From: Lachnospiraceae bacterium
GTDB lineage: Bacteria > Bacillota > Clostridia > Lachnospirales > Lachnospiraceae
Assembly (NCBI GenBank): GCA_021770755.1
Contig: JAETQI010000004.1
Span: forward strand, 1-64,000
Length of the DNA: 64,000 nt
Direction: 5' to 3'
Below are positions 34,285 through 42,929 of the stretch, one piece after another. The first letter of the stretch is position 1; each line of letters opens with the position of its first letter. The position numbers and the translations under genes were made by a program. A model generated the notes under the pieces. The model saw only the letters and a program-made list of their open reading frames with translations, had not been told where the DNA came from and searched no databases.

Positions 34285-35607
34285 ATGTGTCAAAACCTTC
34301 TTTTCAATATGTCCTTGTCGGGAAACGTGGTTTTTATCTTATATATTTTGATCTATCCGTTGGCAACCAGGTTTTTTTCATTAGAGTGGAGATATAGGAT
34401 ATTAAAGAGTGCAATTGTTTTTTACCTGGTTCCGATACCGTTATGTAAGTATATGATAATGAATGTACTCTATAGCTGTTTTCCCCTGTTAGGGGAGAAA
34501 ATAATTTCTATATGTGTCAATATAAATGTGAAGTATAGCATTATTTTCAGCCAGGATTCTGTGAAACTTTCTACAAGTGCCAGGTATATGCTGGTGGTTC
34601 TTCTCATTATTGTCATGGTTGCTTTTGTTGTCATAAGAGAGCGGATCATCCAATACCGGAAATGGAGAAAAGTTTGCATTGACGGTTCTGAAAAAGCAAC
34701 AAAATCCCAACAGGAAATCTGTTCTAAAATAAAAAATGAAATGGGTATAAAAAAGAAAGTAGAACTGATCTGTTCTGAATATTGCAATTCGCCGATGACA
34801 AGTGGTATTTTATCTTCTATTCTGATCTTACCCAAATGGGCAGAAGAGATCGACGAAAGTAACTATGAATATATGATTCAGCATGAACTAGTACATATTA
34901 AGCATCACGATTTGTTCATAAAATATATAGGAATCTTAGTGATGGCTGTCCACTGGTATAATCCGTTTGTATATATGATGTTTCATGAGATTTCGGTTAT
35001 CAGTGAAATGTATTGTGACAGTATTGTGATTGGCGGAAAGGAGGAAGAAGAGCGCAGGAAATATGGGGAGCTGATCTTAAGATTGGCGGTACAAAATAAA
35101 TTTACCGATAAAGGGCAATTCTTTATCGGTATGGCAGATAGTAGAAGTAAATGGGTATATAGAAGGAGGGTTTTGGAAATGAAAAGGGCTAAAAAATACA
35201 AGGCAATACTGCCTGGTGTTTTGACAGTAGTAATATGTATGGTTGGTGGGATAACAACTTTTGCGTATGATGCGCCTAAGGTGGTTACAAATGATATGGG
35301 ATATGATATAGGAACGGATATTCATATAGTAGTCGAAACAGAAAAAACAGGACAGGCAGGGTTACCATCAGATTATTTTTTTGTAGATGATAGTGGAATT
35401 ATTCATGATTTGTGCAAAATAGAAGAAAGTAACAAAATTCTTTGCTCTCATAATTATTCTGTGTCTGGAACTTTGAATGACCATAAAAAAAATGGCGATC
35501 GGGGATGTGCCATAAATAGTTATGAAGCATGGATTTGTTCAATCTGCTCCGATGTAAAAATCGGTGAGTTAATAAACACTGTGACTTATAAAACGTGTCC
35601 GCATTAA
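34285..35607 (+). CDS. BlaR1/MecR1-like M56 membrane metalloprotease sensor
   Basis: 440 residues. There are several membrane helices (about 12-30, 40-62, 101-118, 212-234) and a cytoplasmic zinc-protease core with HELVH (200-204) and a downstream EMYCD (241-245) that supplies the third ligand, as in peptidase family M56. A last helix at about 318-333 is followed by a 100-residue extracellular tail with five Cys (LCKIEE, LCSHNY, GCAIN, WICSICSD). That tail replaces the penicillin-binding domain of BlaR1, so the signal must be different. By analogy it cleaves or inactivates the BlaI-like repressor encoded next. It is the first gene of the AT-rich peptide cassette. Confidence 0.85.
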   Translation: MCQNLLFNMSLSGNVVFILYILIYPLATRFFSLEWRYRILKSAIVFYLVPIPLCKYMIMNVLYSCFPLLGEKIISICVNINVKYSIIFSQDSVKLSTSARYMLVVLLIIVMVAFVVIRERIIQYRKWRKVCIDGSEKATKSQQEICSKIKNEMGIKKKVELICSEYCNSPMTSGILSSILILPKWAEEIDESNYEYMIQHELVHIKHHDLFIKYIGILVMAVHWYNPFVYMMFHEISVISEMYCDSIVIGGKEEEERRKYGELILRLAVQNKFTDKGQFFIGMADSRSKWVYRRRVLEMKRAKKYKAILPGVLTVVICMVGGITTFAYDAPKVVTNDMGYDIGTDIHIVVETEKTGQAGLPSDYFFVDDSGIIHDLCKIEESNKILCSHNYSVSGTLNDHKKNGDRGCAINSYEAWICSICSDVKIGELINTVTYKTCPH

Positions 35608-35630
35608 GATATTAGGAAGGAAAGAGCCAG

Positions 35631-36002
35631 ATGAAAAAGAATTATGGTTTGACGAACACAGAACTGCAGATCATGGAATTGTTATGGGCTGCGCAGAAAC
35701 CCATGTCATTTAGGGAGATTATGGATGTCGCTGTAAATGAGTGGAAAAAAACATGGAAAGTACAGACTTTAAATACATTTTTGCTTGGTTTACAAAAGAT
35801 GGGACTGGTTGGATCGGATAGAAGCGTATCTTCCTATAATGTGTATTATGCTTTGTGTACAAAAGAACAGCATATTCATAACTGGACAAAAAGAATGGTG
35901 TCTGAGTGTTATGAGAACTCCTTTTCCCGTTTTGTTGCAGCTTTTATTGGTGATGGAAAATTATCCGAGGAGGAGGCGGATGAATTGAGAAAGTTATTAT
36001 GA
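35631..36002 (+). CDS. BlaI/MecI-family transcriptional repressor
   Basis: 123 residues with the BlaI winged helix: LTNTELQIMELLWAAQKPMS, then VQTLNTFLLGLQKMGLV (recognition helix and wing) and a C-terminal dimerisation helix pair (FSRFVAAFIGDGKLSEEEAD). It is expected to repress the cassette promoter until the M56 protease acts on it. GAAGGAAAG lies before the ATG, 23 bases after the sensor gene. Codon use is AT-rich like the other cassette genes. Confidence 0.9.
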   Translation: MKKNYGLTNTELQIMELLWAAQKPMSFREIMDVAVNEWKKTWKVQTLNTFLLGLQKMGLVGSDRSVSSYNVYYALCTKEQHIHNWTKRMVSECYENSFSRFVAAFIGDGKLSEEEADELRKLL

Positions 36003-36036
36003 ACATAGGAAAAATGTTGAAAAGGAGCAAAAAGAT

Positions 36037-37341
36037 ATGAAACAATCAAATTACAATTTCTTGTATGATTTAGAATCAGAAGAAAATAGTGTATTGATCT
36101 ATAATTCGAGAACAAATGCACTTGCGGTTATGGATGCAAAACACACTCATATGTTCAATGCGTTTGTTCATAACAAAAGAGAAATTACGGATGAAGAGTT
36201 TCTAAAGTCGTTGGTGGATGGAGGATTTGTTGTAGAGGATGATGTCAGTGAATTATCGATCATAAAGTATCAGTTGCTTAGCAGTCGATTTAACACGAAG
36301 GTCTTAGCACTTACCATTGCCGCAACATCAGACTGCAATTTTCGCTGTATTTATTGTTATGAGAAGAACAGTATGAAGGCAGGCTCAAAAATGACAGACG
36401 AGACGAAAGAAAATTTGATAAAATTTATTGGGGAACAGATAGATACGATCGAACAACTCTCGATTAACTGGTATGGCGGCGAACCATTGTTAGTTATGGA
36501 CATTATCGAAGAAATGTCAGAAAGATTAATAAAGCTGTGTGAAGAAAAGGGTGTGGCTTATACTGCCGGAATTGTAACAAACGGTTATTTATTAAGTACA
36601 GAAATTGCAAGGAGATTAGCTGTCTGCAAAGTGACGAATATGCAGATTACAATAGACGGACCAGAAGAGATACATAATAAAAGGAGACCATTGGCAGGCG
36701 GACAGGGTACATTCAAAAAGATATTGGAAAATGTAAAGGACAGTAAAGGACTCATTGATCATATTAGTATTCGGATCAATACAGATCAAGAAAATGTGAA
36801 TGAGACGAATAAATTGATCAAGGATATTAAGGAAATGGGTGTTGACAGCGAAAATGTTTCATTTTATCTTGGATTTGTGGAATCACATAATGACTGTTAT
36901 CTGGATGAAAAGTGTCTGACAGCCGAAGCATTTTCCAAAAAGCATCTTGATTTTATGAAAGAGAATGGGATTCATTTAATGAACGCGTATCCGGCATTGG
37001 TTGCAAATTTTTGTGGAGCAGACTTAAAAAATTCATTTGTTGTTGATTCGGCTGGTCTGTTGTACAAATGTTGGAATGATGTCGGTATTGTAGAAAGAGC
37101 AGTTGGATCGGTGGCGCCCCATGATGCGGATGATACCAGGCGATATAATGATTTGCTTTACTATGATTATATGTTATATGATGCAACTGAGGATGAGGAA
37201 TGCAGAGACTGTAAGTTCCTGCCTATCTGTATGGGGGGATGTCCTTTCAGGAGAAGAGGAAATGGAAATAGGTGCGTGGACAAGAAGTACATTATGGAAG
37301 AATATCTGAGAGCGTGCGCCACAGCCTTAATGAGAGGATAA
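36037..37341 (+). CDS. Radical SAM/SPASM peptide-modifying enzyme
   Basis: 434 residues. Residues 1-85 form a small N-terminal domain of the kind that binds precursor leaders in peptide maturases. The radical SAM CxxxCxxC is C100, C104, C107 (CNFRCIYC). GGEP (147-150) and ITIDGPEEIHNKRR (204-217) are SAM-binding. The C-terminal SPASM region has C326, C345, C389, C392, C398, C402, C413 and C427, enough for two auxiliary [4Fe-4S] clusters, as in enzymes that make thioether links from Cys to a backbone or side-chain carbon. The gene is followed 4 bases later by an exporter and then by a Cys-rich peptide ORF, its likely substrate. AAAAGGAG precedes the ATG. Confidence 0.92.
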   Translation: MKQSNYNFLYDLESEENSVLIYNSRTNALAVMDAKHTHMFNAFVHNKREITDEEFLKSLVDGGFVVEDDVSELSIIKYQLLSSRFNTKVLALTIAATSDCNFRCIYCYEKNSMKAGSKMTDETKENLIKFIGEQIDTIEQLSINWYGGEPLLVMDIIEEMSERLIKLCEEKGVAYTAGIVTNGYLLSTEIARRLAVCKVTNMQITIDGPEEIHNKRRPLAGGQGTFKKILENVKDSKGLIDHISIRINTDQENVNETNKLIKDIKEMGVDSENVSFYLGFVESHNDCYLDEKCLTAEAFSKKHLDFMKENGIHLMNAYPALVANFCGADLKNSFVVDSAGLLYKCWNDVGIVERAVGSVAPHDADDTRRYNDLLYYDYMLYDATEDEECRDCKFLPICMGGCPFRRRGNGNRCVDKKYIMEEYLRACATALMRG

Positions 37342-37345
37342 TGTA

Positions 37346-38956
37346 GTGGACAGAAATTTTATTCGTCGTTGTTTTGCGAAAAACAAATTTAAGGTTATAG
37401 TATATGCTATTCTGGGTCTTAACGTATGGTTTATCGCATTCATCGTACCTTATATAACAGGGAGATATGTCGATCGTCTGATATACAGCAGTTCAAGGGA
37501 TATTATATATTTATTTACCGGAATCGTGGTAACAGTAAATATTTTTAGCATAGCAGGCAGTTATTTTCAGAATCTTATTGGCGCGAAACTGAATACGAAA
37601 ATGGCATTTGAGATCAGTTGCGAAATATATGAATATTTAAAAAAAGTCCCATTGTCTTACTACAAAGATGTTGATCCAGTATATTTGGTCAGTAAAATAA
37701 ACGATGATTCTAATGTGATAGTAAATTTTATTTTATCCAATATAATTTCTATAATGTCTGAATCATTGACATTTGTTTTAGGTACATATATAGTCTATAG
37801 AATCAGTCCTCTTTTGAGCATTATAATGGTCTGTGTTATCCCGGTATATATCTTTGTTTATATGAAATTTAAAAAGAGGGTTTATGATTCAAGCTTATCT
37901 TTCAAAGAATCACAAAATAAGTACTTTTCAACTATGACAGAGCAATTTTTGCAAATAAAATATTTGAAAACGCATGGTTTATTTAACTTTTTCACTCAAA
38001 GGCTTAAAAGGTCATTTGAAATATTATTTGATGAAATGATCAAAAATTTTAAAATGACATATATCTTAAATAATTTAAATATGATCATTACACTTATGAT
38101 CAACGTTTTTATTATATTATATGCCGGATTACAGATCATTGATGGGAACATGACCATAGGAAGTTTTACTATAATCAGTACATATTTTTCCAATATAGTT
38201 GCTGCTATAACATTTTTCATGGCTTTGGGGAGCGCGTATCAGGAAATGAACGCATCCCGGAATAGATTAATGGAACTGGTTGATATAGAGACAGAAAATA
38301 ATGGATCAGTGGATATACAGGATATCAGTCAAATTTTCATTAAATCTGTGACATTTACATATGATAGCGAGCTGCAGTTATTTAAAAACCTGTCGATCCA
38401 GTTAGACAAAGGAAAGATTTATGGTATAAAGGGTAGTAATGGAACAGGTAAATCCACATTTGTTAATGTACTTATTGGATTGTTTCAAGATGATTATACA
38501 GGTGATATTTTTTATGACAATACGAATATTCATGATCTGGATATGTATCGCATCAGAAAAAACAAGATTGCGATCTCGGATCAGGAACCACAATTAATAA
38601 ATTCATCCATTATCGAAAACCTGATCTTAGATCGTTCCGATATAGAGGATGCGGAACTTGATTGCTGGTGTAAAAGGTTTGGAATTGATTATTTCTCCCA
38701 TGCGGATATTGCAGAAAAGTCATTAAATCTGTCAGGTGGAGAAAAACAGAAAATTTCGTTAGTCAGGACTTTTTCAAAAAATGCACCCCTGATCATTTTA
38801 GATGAACCCACATCGGCATTAGATATACAGAGTGTTAATATTTTGATAGACATTCTTGAACAGATAAAAAAAGACAAAATAATAGTTATCGTTTCACATG
38901 ATGAAAAACTATTATGTTGTACCGATCGTGTTATTGATATAGATTCATATAAATGA
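37346..38956 (+). CDS. ABC exporter (fused membrane and ATPase domains)
   Basis: 536 residues from GTG 37346 (GAGAGGA upstream). Six membrane helices lie between about 17 and 300. The nucleotide-binding domain has Walker A GSNGTGKS (363-370), signature LSGGE (462-466), Walker B LIILDEP (482-488) and switch His in VSHDE. No C39 leader-peptidase domain is present, so leader removal would need another protease. It follows the radical SAM gene by four bases and precedes the Cys-rich ORF by 16. Export of the modified peptide is the natural role. Self-protection by efflux is possible. Confidence 0.9.
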   Translation: MDRNFIRRCFAKNKFKVIVYAILGLNVWFIAFIVPYITGRYVDRLIYSSSRDIIYLFTGIVVTVNIFSIAGSYFQNLIGAKLNTKMAFEISCEIYEYLKKVPLSYYKDVDPVYLVSKINDDSNVIVNFILSNIISIMSESLTFVLGTYIVYRISPLLSIIMVCVIPVYIFVYMKFKKRVYDSSLSFKESQNKYFSTMTEQFLQIKYLKTHGLFNFFTQRLKRSFEILFDEMIKNFKMTYILNNLNMIITLMINVFIILYAGLQIIDGNMTIGSFTIISTYFSNIVAAITFFMALGSAYQEMNASRNRLMELVDIETENNGSVDIQDISQIFIKSVTFTYDSELQLFKNLSIQLDKGKIYGIKGSNGTGKSTFVNVLIGLFQDDYTGDIFYDNTNIHDLDMYRIRKNKIAISDQEPQLINSSIIENLILDRSDIEDAELDCWCKRFGIDYFSHADIAEKSLNLSGGEKQKISLVRTFSKNAPLIILDEPTSALDIQSVNILIDILEQIKKDKIIVIVSHDEKLLCCTDRVIDIDSYK

Positions 38957-38972
38957 GAAAGGAGATGATTCT

Positions 38973-39143
38973 ATGATAGTACTGGTCTGTTCCCAGATTT
39001 CCAGCCCAAAGAGGGCAGGGTGTCTGGTTAATGCCTGTGGTTTAGAATATACAAGACATTGGAGAAAACTAAAGAAGGTAAGACGCCTGACTAATGCATG
39101 CGGTTCAGTATGTACAGGATTGGTTTGTGCCATTAATTTGTAG
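38973..39143 (+). CDS. Cys-rich small ORF, candidate radical SAM peptide precursor (first segment)
   Basis: 56 residues from ATG 38973, 8 bases after AAAGGAG, to TAG 39141-39143. Six Cys: C6, C17, C22, C43, C47, C52. The DNA contains a 63-bp tandem duplication (39003-39065 and 39066-39128, diverged), giving KRAGCLVNACGLEYT and KVRRLTNACGSVCTGLVCAI. The second copy shows C-x3-C-x4-C spacing and the NAC motif twice, like thioether-bridged (sactipeptide/ranthipeptide) cores. The basic stretch WRKLKKVRR lies between the copies. The TAG is followed in the same frame by 39 further Cys-rich codons, described separately. No homologue is recognised. The role is inferred from position and composition. 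Confidence 0.65.
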   Translation: MIVLVCSQISSPKRAGCLVNACGLEYTRHWRKLKKVRRLTNACGSVCTGLVCAINL

Positions 39144-39263
39144 GAACCGGAACCTCGAATCTGCAATGGAAATCTTTGCGCAGTTAATTTGATTTGTGTC
39201 ACAGTTGTATGTGGAATAAACATATCTATGTGCGGGATCAATTCATGTGGAGTGAAAATATAA
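39144..39263 (+). other. In-frame Cys-rich continuation after the UAG of the precursor ORF
   Basis: The same frame stays open from 39144 to TAA 39261-39263 and encodes 39 residues beginning EPEPRICNGNLCAVNLICVT. It has six Cys (residues 64, 69, 75, 80, 87, 92 if the UAG is counted as 57) and repeated Cys-Gly/Ala-Ile/Val-Asn units (CAVN, CGIN, CGIN). There is no ribosome site or start codon of its own at the head. It could be the lost half of the precursor after a nonsense mutation, a readthrough product, or a remnant of a repeated peptide array. Confidence 0.5.
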
Positions 39264-39279
39264 CCTGGAGGAGCACATT

Positions 39280-39984
39280 GTGAGACAGTTAAAAATAGTC
39301 TGTTTATTATGCTTATGCATTTATTATATGTTTGTATTTACAGCCTGCGGAAATATAAGCAGTGATAAAAACGACAAAATTCATGATGATATACCAGGTG
39401 ACAGTATAAAAAATGTCAGTATAAGTAGCAATGCCAGATCCATTGTTATAAAACAGGGGGTAACGGATAATTTTGAATTCTTTAATGCTGATTTGGACGA
39501 GGATCATCAATATGAAGTTGAAGTTACTTATGCGGAAGATGGAAACGATCTCGGTATTCTTGTAATAATGAAAAATGTTAAAGCGGGTAATGATATTCTT
39601 GGTTCTATCGTTGTTTCAATACCAAAAAAAGAATTTGAAAAGATAGAAGTTGCCGGTGAATATAAACAGATATGTTTTTATACTTTAAACTCAGATATTT
39701 GGATTCGCGCGAGTAATGCATCAGTGATCATGAAACTGATGGCAGATGAACTGGATCACAATATCACGTTGGTTGGCTCAGGATCGAGTTCATTTGGCAG
39801 GGTTATGGTTTATTTTGACAGGTTGCCTGAAAATGCTAGGATTGAATTTAACGATATCTCACAAAATGCAGTAAATGATCCCTCTGGTTTTATTACAGGA
39901 GATAAATTGGAGACAGGTTTGGGAACGCATGTTATTAGCATCAATAATGCAGATAGGATCGATTTTTATGTTGAGGAAATGTAG
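39280..39984 (+). CDS. Lipoprotein of the peptide cassette, possible immunity protein
   Basis: 234 residues from GTG 39280, 9 bases after GGAGGA. The signal peptide with lipobox FTACGN (Cys about 23) predicts a lipid-anchored outer-face protein. The rest is a beta-rich domain (VSISSNARSIVIKQG, SDIWIRASNASVIMKLMADE) resembling the repeated strands of DUF4097-type adhesin-like proteins. No catalytic motif is seen. As the last gene of the cassette, directly after the precursor, it could bind the product for immunity. That is inference from position. Confidence 0.7.
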   Translation: MRQLKIVCLLCLCIYYMFVFTACGNISSDKNDKIHDDIPGDSIKNVSISSNARSIVIKQGVTDNFEFFNADLDEDHQYEVEVTYAEDGNDLGILVIMKNVKAGNDILGSIVVSIPKKEFEKIEVAGEYKQICFYTLNSDIWIRASNASVIMKLMADELDHNITLVGSGSSSFGRVMVYFDRLPENARIEFNDISQNAVNDPSGFITGDKLETGLGTHVISINNADRIDFYVEEM

Positions 39985-40142
39985 GAAAACGGCGGATGAA
40001 ATATCTGCTGTTTTTTTGTGCAAAGATCTGTTCGGAGGATATATGCCGCTTAACAATTATCGAACATATGTTTATTCCTGTTTGTATAAAAGTGCCAAAA
40101 ATCGAACGCTATTTTCTCACATACGGATTGCGGTCTGGCATA

Positions 40143-40198
40143 TTGACTTATCATGTCTTCCTTGCTATGATAAATACAGGTGCGCAAACGGTTGCGCA
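40143..40198 (+). promoter_or_regulatory. Promoter and LacI-type operator of the galactan locus
   Basis: TTGACT (40143-40148), a 17-nt spacer and TATGAT (40166-40171) form a strong sigma-A promoter. Ten bases further lies TGCGCAAACGGTTGCGCA (40181-40198), with perfect 7-bp inverted arms TGCGCAA/TTGCGCA and a CG centre typical of LacI-family operators. It covers the transcription start. The LacI regulator at 42930 is the obvious candidate. Confidence 0.8.
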
Positions 40199-40222
40199 AT
40201 AGGACTTTTAAGGAGAATGATT

Positions 40223-41341
40223 ATGCTGAATTATATCAAAGGAATGGATATCTCATCACTGGACGAGATCGAGAAGCTCGGGGCGAAATTTTATGATCAC
40301 GGGGAAGAGGGCGAACTGATCCAGATACTGAAAAGTTACGGCACCAACTATATCCGGTTAAGGCTCTGGAACGATCCCAAGTCTCCCGACGGTAAACCGT
40401 ATGGTGCGGGCAACACGGATTATGCGGCGACGCTTCGCATGGCAAAGCGCGTGAAAGAGGCAGGGCTTGGATTTCTGCTCGACTTTCATTACAGCGATTT
40501 CTGGGCAGACCCGGGCAAGCAGCGCAAACCCAAAGCGTGGGCGGATTACAATGCCGGCGAGCTTGAGCAGGCAGTCTACGACTTCACGAAGGAAATGATG
40601 AACAGTTTTGTGAAGGAGAACGCAGTTCCCGACATGGTGCAGGTGGGAAACGAGCTGTCAAACGGATTGCTCTGGCCGGAGGGGCAGGTGCCCAACTACG
40701 GTAATATCGCACGTTTTGTCAGCGCGGGGATCAGGGCTGTGAAGGAGACGTGTCCGACGGCAAAGATCATGATCCACCTCGACAACGGCGGAAACAATGC
40801 GCTGTACAGGGAATGGTTTGACCAGTACATCCGTGTCAACAAGGGCGAAGATTTTGATATCATCGGACTTTCCTATTATCCGTTCTGGCACGGATCGCTT
40901 GACGATCTGTCAGATAACATGAACGACATTGCAGTCCGCTACGGAAAGGAGCTTGTCATCGCGGAGGTTTCGATGGGACACACCACAGAGGATTATATGG
41001 ATTATGAAAAGCTGGCGCCCGGTGACAGGAAAGGCATGGCGACAAAACCTGCACTCTGCGAGAAAGTGCCGTTTCCGATGACGAGGGAGGGGCAGTGCGA
41101 TTTCATGAAGGCATTGTTTGAGGTGCTTGAGAAGGTTCCGGAGAACAAGGGCAGGGGATTCTTCTACTGGGAAGCCGGGTGGCTGCCGGTCGCGGGTAGC
41201 GGTTGGGCGACAGAGGAGGCGCTCGCCTATATCAAGGAGGCGGGACCGGGAGGAAACGAGTGGGCAAACCAGGCATTGTTCGACTATGACGGAAACGCAC
41301 TGCCGGCACTGGAAGTAATCAGGGATTATCAACCGAGATAA
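40223..41341 (+). CDS. GH53 endo-beta-1,4-galactanase, no signal peptide
   Basis: 372 residues from ATG 40223, 7 bases after AAGGAG. The same frame is open further upstream to 39875, but that part crosses the promoter and operator and is not translated. GH53 features: GMDISSLDEIEKLGAKFYDH at the N-terminus, YIRLRLWNDP, LLDFHYSDFWADPGKQ, acid/base E144 in QVGNELSNG and nucleophile E248 in IAEVSMGHT. GH53 enzymes cut beta-1,4-galactan side chains of pectin. Most are secreted, and this one lacks a signal sequence, so it should act on imported galacto-oligosaccharides in the cytoplasm, upstream of the beta-galactosidase and GalT of the same locus. Confidence 0.92.
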   Translation: MLNYIKGMDISSLDEIEKLGAKFYDHGEEGELIQILKSYGTNYIRLRLWNDPKSPDGKPYGAGNTDYAATLRMAKRVKEAGLGFLLDFHYSDFWADPGKQRKPKAWADYNAGELEQAVYDFTKEMMNSFVKENAVPDMVQVGNELSNGLLWPEGQVPNYGNIARFVSAGIRAVKETCPTAKIMIHLDNGGNNALYREWFDQYIRVNKGEDFDIIGLSYYPFWHGSLDDLSDNMNDIAVRYGKELVIAEVSMGHTTEDYMDYEKLAPGDRKGMATKPALCEKVPFPMTREGQCDFMKALFEVLEKVPENKGRGFFYWEAGWLPVAGSGWATEEALAYIKEAGPGGNEWANQALFDYDGNALPALEVIRDYQPR

Positions 41342-41374
41342 GAAATCGGTTTAATAAAAAATGGGGGTATCACA

Positions 41375-42904
41375 ATGATCACAGAAAACATTTCGACACT
41401 CGTAAACTATGGCATTGCAGCGGGACTTCTCGACGAATCCGACCGGATCTATGTGACAAACACGCTCTTAGAACTGTTTGGTCTGGACGAGTATGAGGAA
41501 CCGGAGGCTCCTGTATCGATCGGGGATCCGGCAGGATTCGATCTGGAGGGACTGTTAGGGCAGATGCTTGACTATGCGGTGGAGAAGGGGCTGCTTCCCG
41601 ACGACAGCATCGTGTACAGGGATCTGTTCGACACGAAGATCATGGGGCTGCTGGTTCCGCGCCCGTCGGAGGTGACGCGCACGTTCCGCAGGCTTTATGA
41701 CGAGGAGGGGGCAAAAGCCGCGACAGACTGGTATTATACATTCAGTCAGAATACGGACTATATCAGGCGCTACCGCATTGCGCGCGACAGGAAGTGGAAG
41801 GCGGATACCGAGTATGGGGAGATGGATATCACGATCAATCTGTCCAAGCCGGAGAAGGATCCCAAGGCGATCGCGGCGGCAAAGACGGCAAAGCAGAGCG
41901 GTTATCCAAAGTGCCAGCTCTGCATGGAAAACGAGGGCTATGCCGGAAGGGTCAACCACCCTGCGAGGCAGAACCATAGGATCATTCCGGTCACGATCCA
42001 GGGGAACAAGTGGGGATTCCAGTACTCGCCGTATGTATATTACAATGAGCACTGCATCGTGTTCAACAGCCAGCATATTCCGATGAAGATCGAACATGAC
42101 ACGTTTGTCAAGCTTTTCAACTTTGTGGAGCAGTTCCCGCACTATTTCGTGGGTTCCAATGCAGACCTTCCGATCGTGGGCGGCTCTATCTTAAGCCACG
42201 ACCATTTCCAGGGTGGAAATTATGAGTTTGCGATGGCGAAAGCGCCGGTTGAGAGCGCGTTTCAGATCAAAGGTTTTGAGGATATTGACGCGGGCATCGT
42301 CAAGTGGCCGATGTCTGTCATCAGGCTTTCCCACGAGGATTACAACAGGATCATCGAGCTTGCCGATGTGATCCTTGCAAAGTGGCGCGGATACACGGAC
42401 GAGGCGGCATTTATCTATGCGGAGACGGACGGGGAGCCGCACAATACGATCACGCCGATCGCCAGGAAGCGCGGTGAAAAGTATGAACTGGATCTGGTGC
42501 TCCGCAACAATATCACGACAGCGGAGCATCCGCTTGGTGTGTATCACCCGCACGCGGAGCTGCACCATATCAAGAAGGAAAATATCGGTCTGATCGAGGT
42601 GATGGGGCTTGCGGTGCTGCCGTCGAGGTTAAAGTCGGAGCTGGAGCAGCTTGCGGACGCGATCATTGCAAAGGAGGACATCCGCTGCAACGAGGTGCTG
42701 GAGAAACACGCTGACTGGGTGGATGAATTCCTGCCGAAATATGACATTGTCCGACAGGGCAATACGGCCACGAAGGAAAATGTGATGGATATCATCAAAA
42801 AGGAGACAGGCATCGTGTTTGGCAAGGTGCTCGAACACGCGGGCGTGTACAAGAGAGATGATGCCGGAAAGGCGGCATTCCAGCGGTTTATAGACAGTAT
42901 TTGA
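41375..42904 (+). CDS. galT: UDP-glucose-hexose-1-phosphate uridylyltransferase (class II GalT)
   Basis: 509 residues, the long Firmicute type of GalT. Conserved blocks are LVPRPSEVTRTFRRLYDEEG, SGYPKCQLCMENEGYAGRVN (CxxC), and the active-site region GGSILSHDHFQGGNYEFAMA, which contains the nucleotidyl-accepting His motif. It moves UMP from UDP-glucose to galactose-1-phosphate in the Leloir pathway. No galK or galE is adjacent. It starts 33 bases after the galactanase stop with a GGGGG ribosome site, so it belongs to the same operon. Confidence 0.92.
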   Translation: MITENISTLVNYGIAAGLLDESDRIYVTNTLLELFGLDEYEEPEAPVSIGDPAGFDLEGLLGQMLDYAVEKGLLPDDSIVYRDLFDTKIMGLLVPRPSEVTRTFRRLYDEEGAKAATDWYYTFSQNTDYIRRYRIARDRKWKADTEYGEMDITINLSKPEKDPKAIAAAKTAKQSGYPKCQLCMENEGYAGRVNHPARQNHRIIPVTIQGNKWGFQYSPYVYYNEHCIVFNSQHIPMKIEHDTFVKLFNFVEQFPHYFVGSNADLPIVGGSILSHDHFQGGNYEFAMAKAPVESAFQIKGFEDIDAGIVKWPMSVIRLSHEDYNRIIELADVILAKWRGYTDEAAFIYAETDGEPHNTITPIARKRGEKYELDLVLRNNITTAEHPLGVYHPHAELHHIKKENIGLIEVMGLAVLPSRLKSELEQLADAIIAKEDIRCNEVLEKHADWVDEFLPKYDIVRQGNTATKENVMDIIKKETGIVFGKVLEHAGVYKRDDAGKAAFQRFIDSI

Positions 42905-42929
42905 TTCCATGGTATAAGGTGCGGGTTAG

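Noticed and set aside
38945-39241. 98-residue minus frame opposite the Cys-rich precursor ORF
   Set aside because: It has no ribosome site and lies antisense to the exporter end and precursor. The plus frame has a ribosome site, the right position and the Cys pattern.
39875-40222. 115-codon upstream extension of the galactanase frame
   Set aside because: It runs through the promoter and the LacI-type operator, and a well-spaced AAGGAG lies before ATG 40223.
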